6,033 bases of DNA from Eubacterium sp. (GTDB lineage Bacteria > Bacillota > Clostridia > Oscillospirales > Acutalibacteraceae). The notes below the pieces were generated by a model, which was not told where the DNA came from, made no database searches, and saw only the letters and a list, made by a program, of their open reading frames with translations. The DNA lies in contig JAILGO010000084.1 of NCBI GenBank assembly GCA_024696725.1, positions 1-6,033 of the forward strand, written 5' to 3'. Positions 1-5,503 of the stretch are shown one piece after another. Position 1 is the first letter of the stretch. Every line of letters starts with the position of its first letter. Made by a program: the position numbers and the translations under genes.

Positions 1-659
1 CAGTGCTCGTTATAGTAAACATAGGGCGAATACTGAAGAAAGAAATCCTCGCCGGAAAGCTTAATCGGGATAATTCTGTGGTTCTGCCTTGCGGGATGGT
101 TGACTCTTCCCATATAGCCCTCGTTCTCCTTACAGAGCTGACATTTCGGGTAAGCGCTCTGCTTCATCGTAAGCGCCGCCGCGATAGCCTTCGGGTCCTT
201 TTCGGGCTTGGAAAGATTAACCGTAATATCTATATCGCCGTACCCGGTTTCAGTTATCCATTTTATATCGTTTTTAATTCTGTATTCGCGGATGTAGTCG
301 CTCTTTCTTGAAAGCTTGTAATAGTATTCCGTCGCCGCCTTCGGAGACTCCTCATATTCTGCGCGGAAGCGCTTGATAACCTCGCTCGGACGCGGAGTGA
401 GAATACCCATGATTTTAGTGTCGAAAAGGTCGCGGTAAACGACGCTGTCCTCACAGAGTCCGTTTTCGGCGGAATAGCCGAGAATTACGCCGAGGATATC
501 CTCAAGCTCAGCCTTTCCCTCAGCCTCGCAGTCCTCAAAAGAGTCAAGCCCGAGCGCCTGACAAACCTGATTTATGCTGAAAATAACGTCCTCTTTTTCT
601 ATAAGTCCGTTACGCTCTGCGTAAAAAACCAACTCTTTAACAGCCTGAAAAATAGTCAT
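1..659 (-). CDS. galT: UDP-glucose--hexose-1-phosphate uridylyltransferase, class II (GalT), N-terminal part
   Basis: Partial gene: starts at the ATG whose complement is 657-659 and runs off the left edge after 219 codons plus 2 bases. In the Leloir pathway GalT moves UMP between UDP-glucose and galactose-1-phosphate in the cytoplasm. Features seen in the translation and typical of class II (Firmicutes-type) GalT are TKIMGILTPRPSEV (residues 81-94), YYYKLSRKSDYIR (112-124), a KNDIKW stretch (129-134), and the cysteine-containing block YPKCQLCKENEGYMGR (170-185) followed by HPARQNHRIIPIK (188-200). Class II enzymes are about 500 residues long, so roughly the C-terminal half, including the expected His-x-His-Phe-Gln active-site region, lies outside the window. 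The start is supported by a GGGAG ribosome binding site 9 bases upstream and a near-consensus promoter. The gene is divergent from the LOG-family gene. Family assignment is confident; actual sugar specificity is inferred. Confidence 0.93.
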   Translation of the reverse strand, partial: MTIFQAVKELVFYAERNGLIEKEDVIFSINQVCQALGLDSFEDCEAEGKAELEDILGVILGYSAENGLCEDSVVYRDLFDTKIMGILTPRPSEVIKRFRAEYEESPKAATEYYYKLSRKSDYIREYRIKNDIKWITETGYGDIDITVNLSKPEKDPKAIAAALTMKQSAYPKCQLCKENEGYMGRVNHPARQNHRIIPIKLSGEDFFLQYSPYVYYNEH

Positions 660-668
660 AAAAATATA

Positions 669-673
669 CTCCC
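669..673 (-). promoter_or_regulatory. Ribosome binding site of galT
   Basis: On the minus strand the bases read GGGAG, with 9 bases before the galT ATG at 659. This supports that start. It also shows the transcript leader is short, about 25 bases from the predicted transcription start. Confidence 0.7.
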
Positions 674-690
674 GACTTAATATTGTTTTT

Positions 691-719
691 ATTATAAAAC
701 ATTAAAATCTCATTTGCAA
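691..719 (-). promoter_or_regulatory. galT promoter (sigma-A type)
   Basis: On the minus strand there is TTGCAA at 719-714, a 17-base spacer, and a perfect TATAAT at 696-691. Transcription would start near 684 and the galT ATG is at 659. The -35 box matches TTGACA at four of six positions. It lies only 3 bp from the -35 box of the opposite promoter. No experimental support; assigned from consensus match and correct placement. Confidence 0.75.
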
Positions 720-730
720 TAATTTACAAA
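713..730. repeat. Short imperfect inverted repeat across both -35 boxes
   Basis: TTTGCAA (713-719) and TTACAAA (724-730) form an inverted repeat with one mismatch and a 4-base TAAT centre. It covers the -35 boxes of the two divergent promoters. It could be an operator for a regulator acting on both genes. It could equally be a by-product of two -35 hexamers facing away from each other in AT-rich DNA, since two such boxes are themselves partly inverted copies. Confidence 0.3.
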
Positions 731-751
731 AAAATATTTATGTGTTATAAT
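723..751 (+). promoter_or_regulatory. Promoter of the LOG--CMK-like--murF operon (extended -10)
   Basis: TTTACA at 723-728, a 17-base spacer, and a perfect TATAAT at 746-751 preceded by TG one base upstream (743-744, an extended -10 element). Only one base differs from the consensus -35. Transcription would start near 758, giving a leader of about 24 bases before the ATG at 782. This is the strongest-looking promoter in the window and is probably constitutive unless the overlapping inverted repeat is an operator. Confidence 0.85.
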
Positions 752-766
752 CAATATAATATAACC

Positions 767-773
767 AAAGGGG
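767..773 (+). promoter_or_regulatory. Ribosome binding site that fixes the LOG-family start
   Basis: AAAGGGG lies 8 bases before the ATG at 782. An in-frame ATG at 740 lies upstream of the -10 box and of the predicted transcription start, so it cannot be on the main transcript. The start at 782 is therefore preferred. Confidence 0.75.
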
Positions 774-781
774 CGATTGAT

Positions 782-1357
782 ATGGAAATATGCGTTTTCG
801 GCTCGGCAAGCAAAAGCATAGATAAAAAATATATAAATGCAGTTGAGGAAATGGGAGAGTTTCTTGCCCTTAGGGGACATAATCTCGTTTTCGGCTCGGG
901 AAGCGCAGGCTCAATGGGCGCCGCCGCAAGAGGTTTCAGAAAAGGCGGCGGAAAAACTCACGGAGTTATTCCGAAGTTCTTTAAGGATGAACTTAAGGAA
1001 TTCGTCGACTGGAACTGTGAAGAGATGACTTATACGGAAACAATGCGTGAAAGGAAAGCCGTAATGGAGGATTTGGCGAGCGCGTTTATTATTACGCCCG
1101 GAGGTCCGGGTACGTTTGAAGAGTTTTTCGAGGTGCTTACCCTGAAACAGCTCGGACGCCACAGAAAGCCTATTGCTTTTTACAATGTCGACGGCTATTT
1201 CGATAAGCTTAACGACGCGCTCGAATATATGATTGAAAAGGATTTCACTAAGGAATCCTGTCGTGCGCTTTATAAGTTCTTTACGGACGTGGACGAGCTT
1301 GCGAAATATATTGAAAACGACGATATGGATGGCTTAACCCTCCGCGATTTAAAATAG
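782..1357 (+). CDS. LOG-family (TIGR00730) Rossmann-fold protein, probable nucleotide 5'-monophosphate phosphoribohydrolase
   Basis: A 191-residue soluble protein, the usual length for the single-domain LOG family. Visible motifs are a nucleotide-binding Rossmann start ICVFGSAS (3-10), a glycine-rich loop GSGSAGSMGAAARG (38-51), and the family's paired active-site signatures MRERK (88-92) and PGGPGTFEE (106-114). In characterised LOG proteins these Arg, Lys and Glu residues hydrolyse the N-glycosidic bond of nucleoside 5'-monophosphates, releasing base and ribose 5-phosphate. Plants and some bacteria use this to activate cytokinins; in most bacteria the physiological substrate is unclear. Older databases label such proteins 'putative lysine decarboxylase', which is not a supported function. 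It is first in an operon, 11 bp before the CMK-like gene, and is expressed from the promoter at 723-751. Family assignment is secure; substrate is unknown. Confidence 0.9.
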   Translation: MEICVFGSASKSIDKKYINAVEEMGEFLALRGHNLVFGSGSAGSMGAAARGFRKGGGKTHGVIPKFFKDELKEFVDWNCEEMTYTETMRERKAVMEDLASAFIITPGGPGTFEEFFEVLTLKQLGRHRKPIAFYNVDGYFDKLNDALEYMIEKDFTKESCRALYKFFTDVDELAKYIENDDMDGLTLRDLK

Positions 1358-1360
1358 GAG
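1356..1360 (+). promoter_or_regulatory. Ribosome binding site that fixes the CMK-like start
   Basis: AGGAG, overlapping the last two bases of the upstream TAG stop codon, lies 8 bases before the ATG at 1369. An in-frame GTG at 1360 begins inside this site and has no good site of its own, so ATG 1369 is the better start. Confidence 0.8.
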
Positions 1361-1368
1361 TGATAATT

Positions 1369-1971
1369 ATGAAGGACCATTATATTATAGCAATAGGACG
1401 TCAGTTTGCGAGCGGCGGACGTGAAATAGGTCACATGCTCGCCGACAGACTCGGTATAGGATTTTACGACTCCGAGGCGCTTCGAAGCGAGGCAAAGACG
1501 CTCGGAATCGAGGACGGTATTTTTGATTTGTTCGACGAAAAGCCGACGAGGAGCTTTTTGTTCTCCGTCGTTATGGACCCTTACGCAATCGACAGCGCCG
1601 TTAATTCGGGTAAGGTAATCGAGGCTCAGCGTAAGGTTATTCAGGCTGCCGCGGATAAAGGTCCGTGCATAATAGTCGGACGCCGCGCCGATAAAATCCT
1701 TGAGGACAATAAGGCGGAAACCGTAATAAGCGTGTTCATCGCCGCCGATATTGAGGACAGAATGGCGCGCTTTCTCGAGCGTGAGGATATGCCCGAAAAA
1801 CAGGCGAAAAGGTTTATTGAGCGTAAGGACAAGGAGCGCGCGTCGTATTATAATTATTTCTTCGACGGAAAGTGGGGAAGAGCGGATAACTATACTATGT
1901 GCTTCTCTACCTCCCGGATGTCGAAGGATAAAATCTGCGATATAATTATTGACTATATTGAAAGCTTATAA
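1369..1971 (+). CDS. Cytidylate kinase-like P-loop family protein
   Basis: A 200-residue protein resembling the cytidylate kinase-like family (Pfam PF13189 type), common in Clostridia. It opens with YIIAIGRQFASGGREIG (5-21), a degenerate P-loop in which the usual GKS/T is replaced by GGRE, followed by GFYDSEALR (31-39). Later come a buried strand plus IIVGRRAD (101-108), a strand TVISVFIAA (118-126), and an Arg/Lys-rich lid-like segment RFIERKDKERASYY (148-161) that matches the lid of CMP kinases. The true Cmk (about 220 residues, normal Walker A) would be expected elsewhere, often next to pyrimidine or ribosomal genes. The role is probably phosphorylation or sensing of a nucleotide or related small molecule; substrate and activity are unproven. 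It sits between the LOG and murF genes with gaps of 11 and 10 bp, so co-transcription is likely. Confidence 0.85.
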   Translation: MKDHYIIAIGRQFASGGREIGHMLADRLGIGFYDSEALRSEAKTLGIEDGIFDLFDEKPTRSFLFSVVMDPYAIDSAVNSGKVIEAQRKVIQAAADKGPCIIVGRRADKILEDNKAETVISVFIAADIEDRMARFLEREDMPEKQAKRFIERKDKERASYYNYFFDGKWGRADNYTMCFSTSRMSKDKICDIIIDYIESL

Positions 1972-1974
1972 GGA
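1970..1974 (+). promoter_or_regulatory. Ribosome binding site of murF
   Basis: AAGGA, beginning inside the stop codon of the CMK-like gene, lies 7 bases before the ATG at 1982. An in-frame TTG at 1949 lies upstream within the CMK-like gene and would overlap its end; the spacing here favours 1982. Confidence 0.7.
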
Positions 1975-1981
1975 ACGGAAT

Positions 1982-3349
1982 ATGAAACCTTTATCTCTTA
2001 AAGAAATTATAGAAAGTACGGGCGCTTCGTGCGCGTTTGACGGCGATTTGACCGTCACGGGAGTTTCAAGCGATACAAGAACTATTCAGAAGGGCGATTT
2101 GTTCGTAGCTCTCGTCGGCGAAAGATTCGACGGAAACGATTACGTTAACGTCGCGGCTGAAAGCGGAGCGGTTGCGGCTCTGTGCTCTAAGCCCGTTGAA
2201 GCGGATATACCCGTCCTCCTCGTTGACGATACGCTTAACGCGCTTCACCGTCTTGCGGAGTATTACAGAACGCTGCTTGATATCCGCGTTGTTGCCGTTA
2301 CGGGAAGTAACGGAAAAACTACGACGAGGGATATGACTAAAGCCGTGCTCGCGTCAGCGTACAAGGTCTATTCAACCGAGAAAAACTATAATAACGAGAT
2401 AGGTCTGCCTAAAACGATTCTTCAGACCGACGGCGATTTCGATATCGCCGTGCTTGAAGTGGGTATGAATCACCTCGGCGAAATCAGCCGCCTTACAAAA
2501 ATCGGAAAGCCCGACGTTGCGCTTATTACAAATATCGGTAAGGCGCATATAGGAAATCTCGGCTCACAGGATAATATACTTAAGGCGAAGCTTGAAATCC
2601 TTGAGGGCCTCAATCCCGACGGATTAGTTATTTTTAACGGCGATGACGCATACCTCAGAAAGGCCGACGCAAACGGCTTCAGAAAGGCGTTTGTCGGAAT
2701 AAACGGCGAGGCTGAGCTTAAAGCTGAGGATATTGAGGTTAAGGACGGAAAGACATATTACACCGCCGTGTATGACGGTAAGAAATACAGAGGCTCAATA
2801 CCCGTAATCGGTAATTATAACGTGCTCAATTCGCTTGAGGCTATGCGCTGCGGAATTGAATTCGGGATTATGCCCGACGAGGCGTTTAAGGCGCTCGCGG
2901 ATTATCAGAGCGTCGGAATGCGCTGCGAGGCGGAAACCGTCGGCGGCGTGACTCTCGTTAAGGACTACTATAACGCAAGTCCCGATTCGTCAAGGGTGGC
3001 TCTTGAAGCCCTCGGCGACTATACTCAGGGCGGAAAGAAGACAGCCCTCCTCGGCGAAATGCTTGAGCTCGGCGATTACAGTGCCGCGGAGCATAAGGCT
3101 CTCGGTGAGATGTGCGTAAAAAACGGGGTAGAGCTTGCGCTCTTTATCGGCGACGACTGCGCTTCGTTTAAGGAGGGAATGCCCTCGGCGACGGTCTTTG
3201 CAAAAGCCGAAAGGGAAGCTTACGCTGAAAAAATAAAATCCCTCGTTACCGAAGGCAGAATAAGTAAAGGCGACGCCGTTTTAATTAAAGCTTCAAGAGG
3301 AACTAAAATGGAGGACTTTTACGAGGTTATAAAAGCAGCGTTACAGTAA
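1982..3349 (+). CDS. murF: UDP-N-acetylmuramoyl-tripeptide--D-alanyl-D-alanine ligase (MurF)
   Basis: A 455-residue cytoplasmic ligase, normal length for MurF. It uses ATP to join D-Ala-D-Ala to UDP-MurNAc-tripeptide, the last cytoplasmic step in building the pentapeptide. The N-terminal UDP-substrate domain shows SSDTR (29-33), GDLFVAL (38-44) and DGNDYV (50-55). The central ATPase domain has the P-loop TGSNGKTTT (107-115), NNEIGLP (137-143), LEVGMNHLGEI (158-168), NIGKAHIGNLGS (184-195), and KAKLEILEG (201-209), where Lys203 probably matches the carbamylated lysine of Mur ligases. The C-terminal domain has YNASPDS (330-336), LLGEMLELG (356-364) and KASRGTKME (436-444). Small variations are GNYNVLN at 277-283 (often GxHN) and YNASP in place of the commoner YNANP. 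It is last in the LOG operon and is followed by a terminator. Its substrate partner gene ddl lies immediately downstream on the opposite strand. Confidence 0.97.
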   Translation: MKPLSLKEIIESTGASCAFDGDLTVTGVSSDTRTIQKGDLFVALVGERFDGNDYVNVAAESGAVAALCSKPVEADIPVLLVDDTLNALHRLAEYYRTLLDIRVVAVTGSNGKTTTRDMTKAVLASAYKVYSTEKNYNNEIGLPKTILQTDGDFDIAVLEVGMNHLGEISRLTKIGKPDVALITNIGKAHIGNLGSQDNILKAKLEILEGLNPDGLVIFNGDDAYLRKADANGFRKAFVGINGEAELKAEDIEVKDGKTYYTAVYDGKKYRGSIPVIGNYNVLNSLEAMRCGIEFGIMPDEAFKALADYQSVGMRCEAETVGGVTLVKDYYNASPDSSRVALEALGDYTQGGKKTALLGEMLELGDYSAAEHKALGEMCVKNGVELALFIGDDCASFKEGMPSATVFAKAEREAYAEKIKSLVTEGRISKGDAVLIKASRGTKMEDFYEVIKAALQ

Positions 3350-3352
3350 AAC

Positions 3353-3378
3353 AAAAACGGGCGTCAGCCCGTTTTTTT
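3353..3378. terminator. Bidirectional intrinsic terminator between murF and ddl
   Basis: AAAAACGGGC (3353-3362), a GTCA loop (3363-3366) and GCCCGTTTTT (3367-3376) form a perfect 10-bp stem, followed on the plus strand by a run of seven T (3372-3378). The minus strand reads the same hairpin and then TTTTTGTTTT, so it can end both convergent transcripts. It begins 3 bases after the murF stop. On the other side it directly touches the ddl stop codon, whose bases 3377-3379 share the T run. Confidence 0.9.
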
Positions 3379-4411
3379 ATTCGTCGTATTTTAAATCGGA
3401 AATTTCAATAATCCTTTTGCAGAGCTCGGGGTATTCGATTCCGATTGCCGCCGCCTCCTGCGGAAGAAGACTCATCTGAGTCATACCGGGGAGCGAGTTC
3501 GCTTCAAGACAGTAGAAGTCGCCGTCCCTGCTGTTGAGAATAAAATCTATTCTGCCATAAACCTCAAGTCCGAGCGCGTCGAATACGCGTTTTGCGTAAA
3601 ACTGAAGCACCTTCGTCTGCTCCTTAGTGAGCTGTGCGGGGCATACCTCGATTGTCTTACCCGCCTGGTACTTGTTTTCGTAATCGTAAAAGCCGTCCTT
3701 AGGAATAATCTCAATCGGCGGAAGAACCGTGTCGCCGAGAACTCCGACTGAAAACTCTCTGCCCTTTATATAATCCTCTATAACGATTTCGTCCTCGTAT
3801 TTAAACGCCTTTTCGAGAGCGAGCTCGTACTCGTCGGCATTCTGAACTATTGAAACGCCTACGCTCGAACCGCCCGAGCAGGGCTTGATAACGCAGGGAC
3901 GGGTAAAGCCCGTCGAAGCGTTTCCGCCCTTTTTCATAACGGTATAGTCGGCGGTTTTAATTCCGTTTGCGACCATAATCTGTTTTGAATAATACTTGTT
4001 CATAGCGAGCGCCGAAGCAAGACATCCCGAGCCCGTGTATTTAATTCCGAGCAAATCGAAGCTTGCCTGAACCTTTCCATCCTCGCCGTCCTCGCCGTGT
4101 AAGCCGAGAAATACGAAATCCGCCTTTTTACAGATTTTAATTACGTTCTTTCCGAAAAATCTGTCCTCGCTGACTCCGCGTGCTTTTTTTATTTCGTCAA
4201 GAGACGGGTCGGTAAGTCCTATAAGCGAAGCCGCGTCCTCGTCCGCGCCGTTTTCAAAGAAGGTGTCTATATCGCCCTCGTAGCCCATAAACGCGTCAAG
4301 CAGAACGGCGTTCTCGCCTATACTGCGTAACGCCTTTACAATGTTCTTTGAGCTTGTGAGCGATACGTCGCGCTCCGTGCTTATTCCGCCGCCTAATACA
4401 ACAATATTCAT
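3377..4411 (-). CDS. ddl: D-alanine--D-alanine ligase
   Basis: A 344-residue ATP-grasp ligase that joins two D-alanines in the cytoplasm, supplying MurF. Visible family motifs: GGGISTERDVSLTSS (7-21) with the conserved Glu13; HGEDGEDGKVQ (105-115); YTGSGCLASALAMNKYYSK (125-143); KPCSGGSSVGVS (176-187), the glycine-rich loop; the omega-loop YDYENKY (242-248); GRIDF (286-290), with Arg and Asp; and LEANSLPGMT (302-311) then MSLLPQEA. In the omega-loop the last Tyr (248) aligns with Tyr216 of E. coli DdlB; Phe there is associated with D-Ala-D-Lac ligases, so this enzyme is predicted to make the ordinary D-Ala-D-Ala dipeptide. A GGGGA site lies 10 bases before the ATG, a little far and weak. It has its own promoter just after the upstream same-strand YitT gene and ends against the shared terminator. 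Confidence 0.97.
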   Translation of the reverse strand: MNIVVLGGGISTERDVSLTSSKNIVKALRSIGENAVLLDAFMGYEGDIDTFFENGADEDAASLIGLTDPSLDEIKKARGVSEDRFFGKNVIKICKKADFVFLGLHGEDGEDGKVQASFDLLGIKYTGSGCLASALAMNKYYSKQIMVANGIKTADYTVMKKGGNASTGFTRPCVIKPCSGGSSVGVSIVQNADEYELALEKAFKYEDEIVIEDYIKGREFSVGVLGDTVLPPIEIIPKDGFYDYENKYQAGKTIEVCPAQLTKEQTKVLQFYAKRVFDALGLEVYGRIDFILNSRDGDFYCLEANSLPGMTQMSLLPQEAAAIGIEYPELCKRIIEISDLKYDE

Positions 4412-4421
4412 ATATTTTGTG

Positions 4422-4426
4422 TCCCC
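4422..4426 (-). promoter_or_regulatory. Ribosome binding site of ddl (weak)
   Basis: On the minus strand the bases read GGGGA, with 10 bases before the ATG at 4411. This is slightly long spacing and an imperfect match to AGGAGG. No better site is visible, and no other start fits the conserved N-terminal motif. Confidence 0.5.
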
Positions 4427-4445
4427 AATCTGAAATATCCTTAGT

Positions 4446-4474
4446 ATTATACTATATTCAGTTTGAAATGTCTA
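4446..4474 (-). promoter_or_regulatory. ddl promoter (sigma-A type)
   Basis: On the minus strand there is TAGACA at 4474-4469 (one mismatch to TTGACA), a 17-base spacer, and a perfect TATAAT at 4451-4446. Transcription would start near 4439, giving a leader of about 28 bases. The -35 box begins 2 bases beyond the stop codon of the YitT gene. With no terminator visible in the gap, ddl may be read both from this promoter and by read-through from YitT. Confidence 0.8.
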
Positions 4475-4476
4475 TA

Positions 4477-5361
4477 TTAATTATCTATTTCTTCGTCTAA
4501 ATATTCTCTCGCCTTCGTAAAGCCGCGTCCGCGTACCTCTTTAATTTTAGTAATGGTTATAAATGCGTTCGGGTCAATCGACTGAACAAGCTCCGTGGTT
4601 TCGAAGAGCTTTCTCGACGGAATAATGCAAAGCACCGCCTTCTGCTCTATGCTGAGAAGTCCCGTTTCAATGAGAGGCATGGTAACGCCGAGGTTGAGCT
4701 CGCCTATTAGCTTTTCCCTTATAAGCTCGTATTTTTTCGATACGATGTAAAGCTGAGTCTGCGCCTGACCGAATATCATTATCTTATCGAGCGCGTACGC
4801 CTCAAGAACGAGTACGACAATTCCGAAAAGCGTTTTTTCGGGCTTGACGAAAAGCGCCTGACCGCCGACGACTATAATATCGGTTGCCCAGACGAGAACG
4901 GCAACGGGAATATGAAGCCATTTGTGTAAAACGAGGTTAACTACGTCCATTCCACCCGTCGACGAGCCGACTCTCATTACAAGTCCGAGCGCGATGCCCA
5001 TAAGCACGCCCGCGAAAAGCGAGGCGAGAAGCGTGTCGTCGGTTATATTGTCGATGCCGGGTATTCTCTGCATAACTCCGAGCATAACCGGGTAGAGGAT
5101 TGAGCTCGCGACCGTAGTGAAAAAGAATTTTTTGCCGAGAACTACTAACCCTAAGATTAAAAGAATAACGTTCTGAATAAGTACGAGCGTTGCCGTGTCG
5201 ACGGGAAGTATTCTGTTTAACACGATAGCAATACCCGTCGTGCCGCCCATAATTATATCGTGCGGAATAATGAATGCCGCTACGACGAACGCGAGAAGCG
5301 CGTTTCCTATAATAATAAACGCTGTTGTTTTAAGGTAATCCTTATATCCTTTTTTAAGCAT
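4477..5361 (-). CDS. YitT-family membrane protein with C-terminal DUF2179 domain
   Basis: A complete 294-residue protein. The N-terminal part is hydrophobic, with about five or six predicted membrane segments (roughly 12-32, 57-76, 80-98, 110-130, 151-172 and 178-195). It carries the YitT/DUF161 hallmarks GNALLAFVVAAFIIP (19-33), IMGGTTGIAIVLN (37-49) and GSSTGGMDVV (132-141). The C-terminal part from about residue 200 is soluble and contains the DUF2179 core, seen as CIIPSRKLFETTELVQSIDP (245-264) and AFITITKIKEVRGRGFT (266-282). YitT proteins are widespread in Firmicutes, but their transported substrate or function is not established. The ATG at 5361 follows GAGG 9 bases upstream. It is read in the same direction as ddl, 65 bp away. 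A second YitT paralogue is divergent from it. Confidence 0.93.
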   Translation of the reverse strand: MLKKGYKDYLKTTAFIIIGNALLAFVVAAFIIPHDIIMGGTTGIAIVLNRILPVDTATLVLIQNVILLILGLVVLGKKFFFTTVASSILYPVMLGVMQRIPGIDNITDDTLLASLFAGVLMGIALGLVMRVGSSTGGMDVVNLVLHKWLHIPVAVLVWATDIIVVGGQALFVKPEKTLFGIVVLVLEAYALDKIMIFGQAQTQLYIVSKKYELIREKLIGELNLGVTMPLIETGLLSIEQKAVLCIIPSRKLFETTELVQSIDPNAFITITKIKEVRGRGFTKAREYLDEEIDN

Positions 5362-5421
5362 AATTGCGTGCCTCGCTTTACTTTAATAGACTGATGTGAT
5401 AAAATATATCTCATAAAATTT

Positions 5422-5470
5422 ATGCAACCATTTGATTATACATTTTTTGAATAAAAATGCAATACCCATT
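5422..5470. repeat. Imperfect direct repeat in the YitT intergenic region
   Basis: ATGCAACCATT (5422-5432) and ATGCAATACCCATT (5457-5470) share ATGCAA and CCATT, and both are followed by similar T/GA-rich bases. On the minus strand the second copy overlaps the -35 box and the first lies just past the predicted transcription start. It could be a pair of regulator sites or simply AT-rich coincidence. Confidence 0.25.
5435..5462 (-). promoter_or_regulatory. Probable promoter of the minus-strand YitT gene
   Basis: On the minus strand there is TTGCAT at 5462-5457, a 16-base spacer, and TATAAT at 5440-5435. The predicted transcription start is near 5428, leaving a leader of about 67 bases. The -10 box is perfect; the -35 box has two mismatches and the spacer is one base short of optimum. 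Confidence 0.55.
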
Positions 5471-5492
5471 ATTGATATTTCATAAAAAAGAT

Positions 5493-5500
5493 AAGGTGAT
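5493..5500 (+). promoter_or_regulatory. Ribosome binding site supporting a GTG start
   Basis: AAGGTGAT can pair with the extended anti-Shine-Dalgarno region (GAUCACCUCC) of 16S rRNA. It ends 3 bases before GTG 5504, which puts the start codon at normal effective spacing. It supports the GTG as the true start; an in-frame TAA just upstream (5492-5494) excludes a longer protein. Confidence 0.8.
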
Positions 5501-5503
5501 AAC

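Noticed and set aside
3..454. Open frames antisense or out of frame within galT (3-311 plus, 263-454 minus)
   Set aside because: The minus-strand galT frame is continuous through the region with clear family motifs. The other frames have low-complexity or Arg/Ser-rich translations with no recognisable family.
740..781. Upstream ATG that would add 14 residues to the LOG-family protein
   Set aside because: It lies between the -35 and -10 boxes, upstream of the predicted transcription start, and has no ribosome binding site. The protein from 782 begins at the family's first strand.
660..781. Riboswitch or attenuator leader upstream of galT or the LOG operon
   Set aside because: Predicted leaders are only about 24-25 bases, too short for a structured regulatory RNA.
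1360..1368. GTG start for the CMK-like gene
   Set aside because: The codon overlaps the AGGAG ribosome binding site that serves ATG 1369, and it would add only three residues.
1949..1981. TTG start for MurF overlapping the CMK-like gene
   Set aside because: It has no upstream ribosome binding site. ATG 1982 has one at the right distance and gives the usual MurF N-terminus.
837..2248. Short open frames inside the LOG, CMK-like and MurF genes on both strands
   Set aside because: All are shadows of strongly supported genes and their translations have no recognisable domain.
5401..5492. Plus-strand promoter for the second YitT gene, for example TTGAAT at 5448-5453 with a weak TATTGA-type -10
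   Set aside because: The -10 match is only three of six. Several equally poor candidates exist in this AT-rich stretch, so none is called.
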